Shown here: piece by piece, positions 32,448 through 43,800 of the stretch
Numbering within the stretch: the first letter of the stretch is position 1
Layout: every line of letters begins with the position of its first letter
Source: Hippasteria phrygiana
Taxonomy: Eukaryota; Echinodermata; Asteroidea; Valvatida; Goniasteridae
DNA: 64,000 bases
NCBI GenBank assembly: GCA_037893225.1
Contig: JAZGUH010000452.1
Location: forward strand, 1 to 64,000
Reading direction: 5' to 3'
Made by a program: the position numbers and the translations under genes
The notes under the pieces: generated by a model
The model's database searches: none
Seen by the model: the letters and a program-made list of their open reading frames with translations, nothing else
Told to the model about the DNA's origin: nothing

Positions 32448-33491
32448 ATATCGTCACCGACACCACGAAGTAAACACCCGAGTTGACTTGAGTGCGCGCG
32501 CCATGCGCGCGTATTTTGGAGAATCGGTAATTTCGTTTTCACGAAGTAACACACAAGTACCCACACGCACACAGTCATGTAAACGGGTGCAATCGTGGAC
32601 CTCCCATTGTTCCTCTTTTGTTTATACTTTTGGTTATAACTTTTTCGGAAGGCCTCCAATTTGTTTTGTACACGATTTTCAATCGTGGACGTTAGGTCAA
32701 ACGTGGACCCCTTTGTCTACGCCCGAATTCTTTTGTCCTAGGTCCACGATTGCCGGCATATACAAACTCACACACACACACACGTGTGTAAACACCGTCA
32801 ATCGCGGACCTCCTATTGTCCCTCTTTTGTTTATACTATAACTTTTTCGGAAGGCCTCCCATTGGTTTTGTACACGATTTTCAATCGTGGACCTTGGTGC
32901 AATCGCGGACCCTTTTGTCCTCTTTGTTAAAGGTCCACGGTCTGAATAAGTATACAAACGCAGTCGTACTTACCCATACTCGCGAGAACAATGCTTTGTG
33001 TTTCCTATTCTTCCTTTAATATAGCCAAACCCTTTAGACTAAGCACGTAGTCGTACGTTCGAGGACCGATTTTAACAAAAGACCGTCTCTCGAGGGCACG
33101 AAAGATTCTTTTGTGTTTTCTTTCTCCGCTTGTCCTCGAACGTAATACAATACATGTACACACACACTCGGTACATTTGCGTTTCCACGAACTAACACCC
33201 ATCTTTATTTCGCCAATTTGAAGGTTTTTCTTACTTTTTTGGTGTAACCCAACAAGAATGCAGATGAAGTAAATTCCTGTCAACCCTTTCAAAGCAGCAT
33301 TTTGTCCGCATTGTATTTCCGCAACGTGCGTTTTACTTTGTGAAGTCAAAAATCGTCAGGTCACTGTCCGAAGTGCGCGCGCACACTTAGGTGTCAACTT
33401 AGTTCGTGAAACCGAAATTGTTCATTGAGTAGTTTGCACGAAGTAACACTGAAGTGGACTTGGGTGTTACTACGTGGTGTCGGTGACGATA
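32448..33491. mobile_element. 1.04-kb TIR element with internal tandem repeat
   Basis: The left end ATATCGTCACCGACACCACG and the right end CGTGGTGTCGGTGACGATAT are exact inverses; the similarity continues through AGTAACACCC. Inside, two units about 209 bp apart (CGTGGACCTCCCATTG at 32594, CGCGGACCTCCTATTG at 32803) contain GTCCACGATT palindromic halves and a CA microsatellite (32768-32783). No transposase is seen. Confidence 0.75.
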
Positions 33492-33799
33492 TGTAGGAGG
33501 CCTCTAGAGCAGCGTTCAATAGAAAACTATAGCCTTCTTACTATTTTAGTGTTTTTACTATATTATGTCAAACTTGTGTACATTTTCTTGATGTACAAAA
33601 TGTAAGATTCCAGGTTTGAGTTCGCGTCCATTGTACAATCAATTTTTTTTCTCCAAACCTTAATTATTGGCAGGCCTTTTTGGAGGATTTATTTCCCTGC
33701 TGTTGTTCTGCTCTTTTGACAAGGATCCTTACATAAACTGTTAGAATGGTTTACTACCTAAAAACAGCACATTCGCTTCACTTTAAATGTGGTATACAT

Positions 33800-34215
33800 C
33801 ATTTTGCAAACATAAAAAAAAAAAAACTACTGAACTATTACGAAATACCGTACTAGACTAAGTAAATAGCAGTCTCAAACATCCTGTAAAATCATGGCAC
33901 CTGGTGTGCTGTCGTTTTCAAGAAAAGTGGAAATTCATATTGTTTTCCAACGATTGTCAGCCGACAATCGTTGGAAAGAGTCTAGTTCCCCGACCTGATA
34001 ATTTCCTTACATCTATAAATTGCTCCGTTTTGTATGCATGGTCAGGGAACCAGACTACTAGAACATAATTTTTTTCTCTCTGTTTTCCCAGCATCTATGC
34101 TGACACACAACTTTAAACAGGTCAGTGTTACAGTATTAGCTAGCACGCTATATAAAATACTAACCCCCAAATCTATGTATTTCTGCAAATTACAGCAAAA
34201 GCAAATCGGTGTATA
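33800..34215 (-). mobile_element. TTAA MITE (TGTACATGATTGGT family), degraded copy
   Basis: Interior motifs ACTATTACGAAATACC, CCTGGTGTGCTGTCG and TAAAATACTAACCCCCAAAT match the copies at 6779 and 46335. Termini are eroded. Confidence 0.5.
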
Positions 34216-34571
34216 CTACCTTTAAATGAAAACGAGAATTTCGATCGTATTTGTGTTTTTGAAACACATGGTAACATAGAACAAGTTGAGATCCATTGCA
34301 TGTTTCCTCCACAGGCAGCAGTAGACTTTGCGTGCTGCATTCCTAAATTCATGCCAGAAATATCTGCTGCCAGAGGTCATATTGAATTTTAAATATTTTC
34401 CTTGTCAACAGAAGCGCGGTGATTGACAGCATTTCACTGCCTTTGCCAACCAGGAAACTTGAAGCTTTCAGTTTTTGTTGGAACACCGCCATTGGTGACT
34501 CTATATCGTAGGCCTATCAGATCCAGGGCCCAAAATGTGCTGGCTGTCAACAAATCACGGAGACTCGAAAC

Positions 34572-34579
34572 TATATAAG
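34572..34579 (+). promoter_or_regulatory. Candidate TATA box of the adhesion GPCR gene
   Basis: TATATAAG lies 166 nt upstream of the start codon at 34745, in a stretch free of other repeats. Plausible position only; no initiator is certain. Confidence 0.3.
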
Positions 34580-34744
34580 AAAAAAAGTACCAAGTTACTT
34601 CCTTCTCAATTTACGCCTTGTGATCAGCCTAGAATGCTTTCATTCGAGTACAGGGACGATGGAACAGCAAGAGTTATAATTATTTAATTGTTTTTTAATT
34701 AGACTTTAACACAAAATAATCACCGACTTGTTTTGCCACACGCA

Positions 34745-34817
34745 ATGGATCTTTTAGTCAAGTGGGTATCCGTCCTTGTACTGCTCTTTGTATGCAGATG
34801 CCAAGTCGGAGTCGCTG
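34745..34817 (+). CDS. Adhesion GPCR exon 1 (signal peptide)
   Basis: MDLLVKWVSVLVLLFVCRCQ: a short charged start, hydrophobic core and small residues before the cut. Donor GCTG|GTAAGT, phase 1. The paralogue at 56534 also begins MDL. Confidence 0.85.
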
Positions 34818-37800
34818 GTAAGTTTGGATATATTTAACATCCATATTTTTAAACGTTGCGCCCCTGTTGAAAATTTTGCGTGGGGCTTGAGTTTGATCAT
34901 GGGAGTTTTTTTTATGGAAGTCACCTTTTATACAAGACTAAAAGCCACTTAAGGCCACATTTTAGCTTGCACTCTACCACCCTTACGGTTTTCCTGGTGT
35001 GGGGGGGGGGGGGGGGGGGTGGGGGGGTCAAATCGTGTCTTGTTCCCTGCGCTCTTGTCGTTTAACAATAACTGTATAATTTTTTAACTTAATCGAGTCT
35101 CATATTAGGGTGTCAATTTTTATTCCTATAATGCTTCTCATTTTGTTCGCCTTGAAGGAGGGTCGGTCGGTCGAAACAATAAAAATCTAGGCCTAAAAAA
35201 TACATATTGAACGCACATGGGGCAAAATGAAATGATGCGAAGTGTTCAATGTATATCTGTCTTGTTTTGAATCAACTTTTTTCCCCGTGATTTTTAAATG
35301 AATGGGAACAAATCTTGCAGGAATATGTCGTCAACAACTTGGGATGGAGGATGGGACTATTTCTGACGATAGAATCAACGCTTCCAGTGCATACGCTGAC
35401 CGAACTGGCGCACCCGACAGCTGCCAACCACGCTACGGCCGCCTGAACTATCCTGGGAGCGGTGGGATTGTTGGGGGTTGGTGCTCGGCGGGCGATGACC
35501 AAACAGTTCCTTGGCTGCAAGTGGATTTATTGCGGCAGACGCAAGTTGAAGGAGTTGTCATACAGGGAATGGTAGACCCCATGGAAGAGTGGGTTGAGTG
35601 GGTGACAGCCTACCAGGTACAATACAGCGAAGATCTGACTGACTGGCGGAATGTTAGCGACGTATCTTCTGCTGTTGCTCAGGTAATTAAGATTGGGGTA
35701 TCCTAAATTTGACGTTAAATAGTATAATGAACAAATCTGTAGTTAAAGGTAGTGTACATTATTGGTCATTGTTTCAATTTTCAGAAATGGGCGGATTTGG
35801 TGGTCAGTATTTTATAGGAAATATCATTCCACTGACCTGTTCAAAGTTTTGCGTTCTTGGATGGGGAAAACAATTGAGAGAAAAACGGCGTTCGTTTTCA
35901 ACCGTTGGGCGGATGATAGCCTTTTAGTCAAGGCACGCATGACTACCTCGACGCGCAACGTACTCCGAATGCCAGCATGTCCGTGGCACGCCACTCGTCC
36001 GGGTAGCCACGTGCGCCCTGACTGAAGGCTGCGGGGCAGTTTTTCAGCTGGAAATCGTTGGAAATCGTTGGAAAACGATAAAAACGGCAGCACACCTGGT
36101 GCCATCATTTCACAGGATGATTGAGACTACTATTAACAGTCCAGTAAGGTATTTCGTAATTTATAATTCAGTAAAAAAAAGCAATTGGGAGATCACCAAT
36201 CATGTACACTATATACCTTTAAATAAAGACTTTAGCTTTTCAAATTATATCCGTTGATTTTTTAAAAATATATCGTTCTTGCAGACATTCCCGGGCAACG
36301 TGGACATGGACACTCCGGTGACCAGCATGTTTGGCCAGCCAATCCAAGCACGCTATATCCGCATCAGACCTACTGCATACAACGGTTGGCCCTCCATGCG
36401 AATTGAGCTTATCGGTTGCAGAGGTGACGGTGAGTTACCAGACTGGAATGAGCTGGCGATTGCAGGGGTAATGTTTCCCGCAAGTACCCCACTGCAATTT
36501 AGTAGCCGGATACGAAAAGTATAACATATTGGCCTTTCTACAATTATCAATCCCCAATCGTTGCTTATCGCACCCTAAACAATACGTTAATGAAAAGCCC
36601 CAATACATTAATGTCATCACCCTTTGGTTAGTACCAGAGTTGTATTCGAGTCCCTGCAAGTCCTTTCACAAGTCCTTTCACAAGCCCAGTCAGAAGTCCT
36701 TTCATAAAGCACGGCGGTCACAAGTAACTGGATGAACAATGACAAAGGAATGCCTTTGTCAAAGCTCATTTGAATAGCTTGTGATTGGGATTAGGATTGG
36801 AGGGCTTGTGATGGACTTGCAGGAACTTGTGATGGACTTGCAGGGACTTGTGATGGACTCGTGATGGACTCGACTGCAGCCATGGTTAGTACGTTTGCGA
36901 AATGGGGACATGCGGAAAGATTATCACGTGACAGTCGTATGACCGGATCCTGCGAAATGAGTCTTATGGTCATTTTTTGACTTCTTAGTTTTTATTTTTA
37001 TTTTTATTTTTTAACTTGCATTGGATAGAGAGAACTTGGCTCTTCATTCTGATATATCCCTCAGTTTGACATCCTGATTTGAAATAACCGTGCATGGCAC
37101 TTAAAGGTAGTGTACATGATTGGTCATTGTTTCAGAAATGAGCAGATTTGGGGGTTAGTATTTTATAGGAAATATCGTTCCACTGACCTGTTCAAAGTTT
37201 TGCATTGTTGGATGGCGGAAAAAAACAAGAGAAAAAGGGTGCTCGTTTTCAACCGTCGGGCGGATGATAGCCTTTAGTCAAGGCGCGCATGGCTATCTGG
37301 GCGCGCGACGCGCCCCGGATATGTTATGGCGCCATCATCTCCAGGGCGTGCAACTCGTCCGGCCAGGTAGCCACGCGCGCCTTGATTAACGGCTACAGGG
37401 CAGTTTTCCCAACGATTTCCAGCTGGAAATCGTTGGAAAATGATATATATTTCCACTTTTCTTGACAACGACAGCACACCTGGTGCCATCATTTCACAGG
37501 ATGGTTGAGAGTACTATTAACTTACTGTCTAGTGAGGTATTTCGTAATAATTAAGTAAAACAAAATTGGAGGATTACCAATCGTGTACACTACATTTAAT
37601 ACACAGTTATATCAACAGTTTGCCTGGGTGACATCAATCATCTAGCCGACATCGGCTCTGAATTTATCCCCGTTTCTTGGCCTGAGATGGTTGCATCAGA
37701 TCCAAGCTCACCGTTGCTATGGAATTTCAGCCATCAATCCGGTGACGTGTTTCCTGTTGGAAACGTCACGCTAGTGACATACACGGTTACAAACGAAGAT

Positions 37801-40800
37801 GGCAGCGTGACATCTTGTAACTTCTCTGTTACTGTGACAGGTATGTATAGAAAGAAAACTAGTTTTCCTGCTCGTGATGTAAATCATTTTATATGGTCTA
37901 GAGGTTACGAGCCAAAAGTGAGGTCCATAACTACGGCAGCAACCGTCCGTACCCATAACTGCGGCCTTTTTGCAGTTAATCATTATTTTTTGTTGGGGGG
38001 GGGGGGGGATGCTGCCTGTCTGTAGTCCAAAATATACTTTAATTCATTTCTATTTAGGAGTTGGAATATCGTGTCCAGAAAATATCACCGTTCCTGCAAA
38101 TTCCTACAACTATGCCAATGTTTCTTGGCATCCACCGAGCCTGATGTTTCATGGCGTCAGTCAAAATGTCACCCTCGTCTTTGATCACGAACCGGGACAA
38201 GGCTTCAACATCGGAACAACGCTGGTGACGTACAGGATTGAAGGATTGATGGCTGAATGTCAGTTTGCTGTCAATGTTATAGGTAAAGTGTGACTGTTTT
38301 GACAGATATACGGAGTGAGTCAAAAAAGAATTAAGCCACCAGGTGTATCACACAAACTGACGTCAAAGTTGGATTTGTTTTATTTGTGTTGCCTAAGGGA
38401 GCACTGCATGCCTAACCCGTGATTGGGCCAGGCCGTTGAAAAGCCTGGCCAGGCCCGGGCCTTCTGGCTTTTAGTCTTGCTAAGCCACAAATCACCTAAC
38501 AATAGAGCATCTATACTAGTGATTGCTTTTGTTGTCATTCCATTCACGGGCCGGAGATCTAATCTGGGTGAACAATTGGAGCTGGCTGGACTCCAGCATT
38601 AGTGGGCAGTTTATTGTGTACAACCAGGGGATTATATATGGCTTTTCAATGGCCTGGCCCGACCATGGGTTAGGCAGTGCTCCCTAAGATCCTTTCGTAA
38701 GAATTGATAGTTCATTCACTCAGATCAGGTCATTGATTATGAGCATGATGAGGTATCTACGCAATACTATAAAAATAACTTTCGTGTCCAAGTTTGCGTA
38801 TATAGACCACGTGACCTTTGTTTACATCTAAACCGCCCTATATTGAAATGTCTCGGTGTATGCGCGCACACATTATGTTTTGCATAAATTTGGTTAACGG
38901 GGACATGAAAGGTCACATAATTCAAAGGCGATCTGACTGCACGTCACTCCTAAACCACATTTTTTGCAAAACACAATGCGTGCACATACCACTGTGCATG
39001 TTTCAATATAGATGTAAACACGTGACGTCAGAAGGCGCATCGTCTGTAGAATTAGAACTGAGTGATATTAGCCGTGTCCGCATTGGACTTTTTTTAAAAA
39101 AAACGTACGGAGACTGCTGTCAACTTTACCAAATTAAGTCCAGTACGGTCAGCCGGTAAACTGTCCAAATAGTCGGGTGTCGATCGTCGGTTGTCCGCTT
39201 ATCCCTCGGCAGTGTTAACTTTTACAGGGACAACGTACCGTGCAGCGGAAGAGTTACGTGGCAGTTAAAAGTCCAGTGCAGACAGCCACTGTAATGTAAA
39301 AAAAGAATCTTTGTAAATATCAACGCCTTTCGTACTACGCAGTGTATGCAATTGTTTGTGTTTGATGTTTTCAATCCCCCGCTGGGCCATGATCAATGCT
39401 CGACACGGACGGCACCACTCCTACGTCCTACACAAATACTGGGACGGGTGGCAGCCTTTTTGCAATTGTTGACAAAACATTTAAAACGCTAATTAAGGGA
39501 AAGTTTTGCTAAACGTTTATCAAATTGAACGTAAATTCCCATCCTTAATCTGGGCCCATTTCACAGATCTGCTTTGCACAAAAAATTCCTTAGTTAAAAA
39601 AAAGTTGTGAATATAGTAAAAACAGCTTGTCAGCCAAAACTCTTTGATTTGTTACCATATCAGACAACGAAGCTCCTGAAATCCACGGATGTCCTGATGA
39701 CGTCATTATTCCTACCAACTCACCGTCCAATCAGAAGCCGCACAGCTGGACTCCTCCAACGTTCTCCGACAACTCTGGCCATGTCGGTGTAACATTCAGT
39801 TGCCTGGCAACCACTCCTCGCGAATGTACCGATGCTGGTAACGGAACTTTCTCGGTGGGAACTACTACGGTGGTCTACCGAGCTACAGACTTGTCTAAAA
39901 ATGAGAAAGTTTGTGCGTTCACCGTTTCAGTTAAAGGTTGGTTTCAGTCCGAAAGTTTATGAAAGGAGGATATGTTTTTTTTACAGTGTAAGAAAGCTTA
40001 CGAGTTCGCTGTTTAATTTCCAGTTTTGTGTCCATCAAGGATTGTTTCATTTTTTCACATTTCATCGTACGTGTGCCCGGCAGAAGGACATATAATAAGC
40101 GCGCTTTGACGGGTAATTACACTTTCCGAGAAAATCGACTTTAAAGTTTTTGTGTTGGCATTTCTAGATGAAGAATCGCAAAAGTTTGAATTTTTGTCAG
40201 ATGAAATTTATGAATATTTTAAATAATGCTCTGTATTTTAAAATAAAAAATATGACTTAATTTTAAAGGTATTTACATATTTATGCTAACGCCCTTTTGC
40301 CAGGAATAGTCCTTCTGCCTTAAACGTTGCGTCTAAGCGGCATGTGAAATGCCAACGACCTTTTGCCGGGAACAAACTTTGCTCCAAGCGCGTTTACGTC
40401 CCACTGAAGTGGAGAGGTGAACGCACTTGTATCATGTTTTGTTACATTGGTATTACACGCTAACGTCCTTTTGCCGGGAACAAAAAATGCAAAACCCCCT
40501 TGCGTCCTTTTCTTTCTGTTAATTACGTCAGAATGATGTAACCCCTTGAGACGAAATGTATATCAAATGAAAGATATTTCAATACTCTATCAATTACCCC
40601 CCCCAAAAACCCGAATTTGACCTTTTGACCCATTTTTCGTCCTTACGACCTTCTGCCGGGCAACTGCGTTTTTAATGTCATAAAAAGACAAAAACGGAAA
40701 TGAAATGTGTTTTGAAAATCTGTCAAGGAAGTTTGGGATTTTCTTTATTTGTTCTCTTTAGTTGTGGATCTTGTTTGCCCGGCAAACGTCACGGTCTTGG

Positions 40801-43800
40801 CTAGTCCTGGGTCAGACAGAACCAGTGTGAGCTGGCCTAAGCCAGATCTAACTGGATGGGACGGACCGACAAACTTCACCTCAAGCGCCCAAAGCGGTGA
40901 AATCTTCCTGATAGGAACGCATAGAGTTGACTACAAGCAGTGGTTTGCAACATACAACCTTCTCTTTAAATGTTCTTTCATTGTGACTGCAGTAGGTGAG
41001 CGACGCAGTTCATTTAAAGATTATTAGAGTAAAATGTAGTGTACATGATTGGTCATTGCTGTAATTTTCAGAATTGGGCGGATTTGGGGGATGGGAAAAA
41101 AAAAAAGAGAGAAAAATGGCGTTCGTTTTCGACCGTCGGACGGCAGTTAACTGGATTTGTCATAGCGCCCTCTTGTAAAATAAGCCCAGTTTTTGTAAAT
41201 GGGATCGTTTACAATTGGTCAGATAACAACCAGAGATGTAGTCGAGTCCATCACAAGTCCCTGCAAGTCCATCACAAGCCCTCCAGTCCTAATTCCAATC
41301 ACAAGCTATTCAAATGAGCTTTGACAAAGGCATTCCTTTGTCATTGTTCATCCAGTTACTTGTGACCGGCTTTATGAAAGGACTTCTGACTGGACTTGCG
41401 AAAGGACTTGTGAAAGGACTTGCAAGGACTCGACTCCAACTCTGATAACAACGCGAGACGACTGGTTACAAGCCGTCGCTTTGGTACAGTACTCGACACA
41501 CTTGTACTATATAATTGCAACCTTGCGTCCGTTTTCGGATTGTTAACCCATTTTTAGACGCAACGCGGATCAATAGTGGGCAGTTTTTTCCAACGATTGT
41601 TACGCGGGAAAAATCGTTGGGAGAACGATATAAATTTTAACTTTTCTTGAAAACGACAGCACACCTGGTGCCATCATTTCACAGGATGATTGAGATTGCT
41701 ATTAACTTACAATCTAGTAAGGTATTTCGTAATAATTCATAAAAAAAACATTGGAGGATTACCAATCATGTACACTACATTTAAACTAGGCCCAATGAAT
41801 GCACGCCGACCTCCGTTTGCCCACCTAGGCTTTAAGGTAAAGATTTGCGGTAGCGCACCATGTGCCAACTCTCTTTTGTGAGTTTATAGGGTTCTGAAAA
41901 GAACTGGGGAAACTCGACGTTTCGGACAGTATACTAAGATACTCTGCCCGTCGTCGGGAGGCTGAGGGTTTCCCAAGGTTCTTTTTTAGAACCCTACAAA
42001 TTCACAAAAGAGATAGCTGCCGCATGATGATACCGCAAATCTTTACCATCTTGCAAACCTTCAAATCCTATCGAACCAACCTTTGGAAATTCAAAAATGT
42101 ATCACCAAAAAAAAGGAATTCATTAATTTGTTAATTAATTAATGTGTACACAAACATATATATGTGACCCGCTCCAGAAAAAGGTGATATAAGTCGCGCT
42201 ATGCATTTACGTGTAATGGCCCTTTCAATGTTGAGAGGGTGACATTTTTCGTCAAAATTCATTTTTTGTTTTTTGTCTTTAATGACATCTTAATTATCTG
42301 AAGTTTTAGGTTTGGTGCACAGCAATGTTGATTTCAGTGAATAAAGTGAACAAATAACCTTTTTAGAGTGCATTGTTCCATTGCATTGTATAAGAACTAG
42401 CTATTTCAAAGCCTGATTTCTCTGTTGTGCAATTTGAACTCCATAGAACTAATTAATATGCAAAAACTTGATATCTCCAGAACGAAAAGGGCTTTGGAGC
42501 TCTATCATGTACCAAATGAAAGCTTACATTGCAGGCTTTCCAAACATACATAAAACTAATTTTTCATATTTTGCGACATAATATACCTTTTTCTAGAGCG
42601 GGTCACATATACACTGAAATGTTAAATCTGCCACAATTAATTTTGTTTGCAAGTGCACGTTTAATTATTTCTATATTGCCAACAAAACAGCGTTTTTGTT
42701 TTCAAAAAACATACATTGTCATAATCACTGCAACAGCGCTACCTACGTGCATGCATAAAAGCGAATCAAATGCTTGTGTTAAATTTAACATCTACGAGAA
42801 AACATCAAAATGGTCAAATTACCTGTCGTTATTTACAAACAGTGTTCACAGTTTAGACTATTATTCTGAACATGAAACTGCCGTCAGTGACTTGAAAACA
42901 GTTAAACTACCTGCTGAACAACGGCTAACACTTTTTAACACTTCGACGCGTTAATATTAATACTTTACATGTAAAGGTATAGGAGGCGTTGCACGCGATT
43001 AACACTAAAACACGTTTAAATTGGCGTTTTTGTTAATCATTACTAACATTCTAAAGTGTTAATATCTACCTCAATTAACACCTCAAGCGTTGATAATCAT
43101 CAAAGCCAACGCCAATTTTAACGTGTTTTAGTGTTAATCGCGTGCAACGCCTCCTATACCTTTACGTGTAAAGTATTAATATTAACGCGTTGAAGTGTTA
43201 AGAGTGTTAGCCGTTGGTTTTTACAGTGCGTAGCACGCTGTGTGCAAGTCTGATCGTTTCCAGTCGCGGCGGTGTGCATTTTTCAAGATTATTGTCTTGT
43301 GTTTCTATAGGCCGCTGTCCACCCAACACTACCAGTGATGGTCTGGAATGGCCGGCAGCCGTAGCCGGGACAACTGCAAAATCCGTAGACAGATGTCCAC
43401 TGACGACAACAAAGGGTGTGTCTTCACTGTCTGCGCCTTTGTATAGCTGCACTCTAAACAAATCTAAACATCTGTACTCTAAACACGGGAGCTGCCAGCA
43501 CAATAGTTTTGCTTATTTTTTTAGCACAATAAAGTCCTGCATGGTATATAAACAGATTACCAACAAAAACTCCTTGTAAATAAGTTCTTGCCAAGCGAAC
43601 AACAGCTGATTACCAGTTACAAGCAATATATATCGCATGAAAACGTGCTTCAAATTTTCCTTTTTTTCACCAAGGATGACTTTTCATGCTGAGCTTTTTT
43701 CTTTTCCTTTTACTTAACCGCCCCCTGAAATTAGCACCTAGCTTGAAACACTTGCGAAGATTTCAATGAGCAAAAATGGGCGAAATGCCATCATTTTTAT

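Noticed and set aside
42529..42954. 141-codon open frame
   Set aside because: Overlaps the TATGTGACCCGCTC MITE and the palindrome arm.
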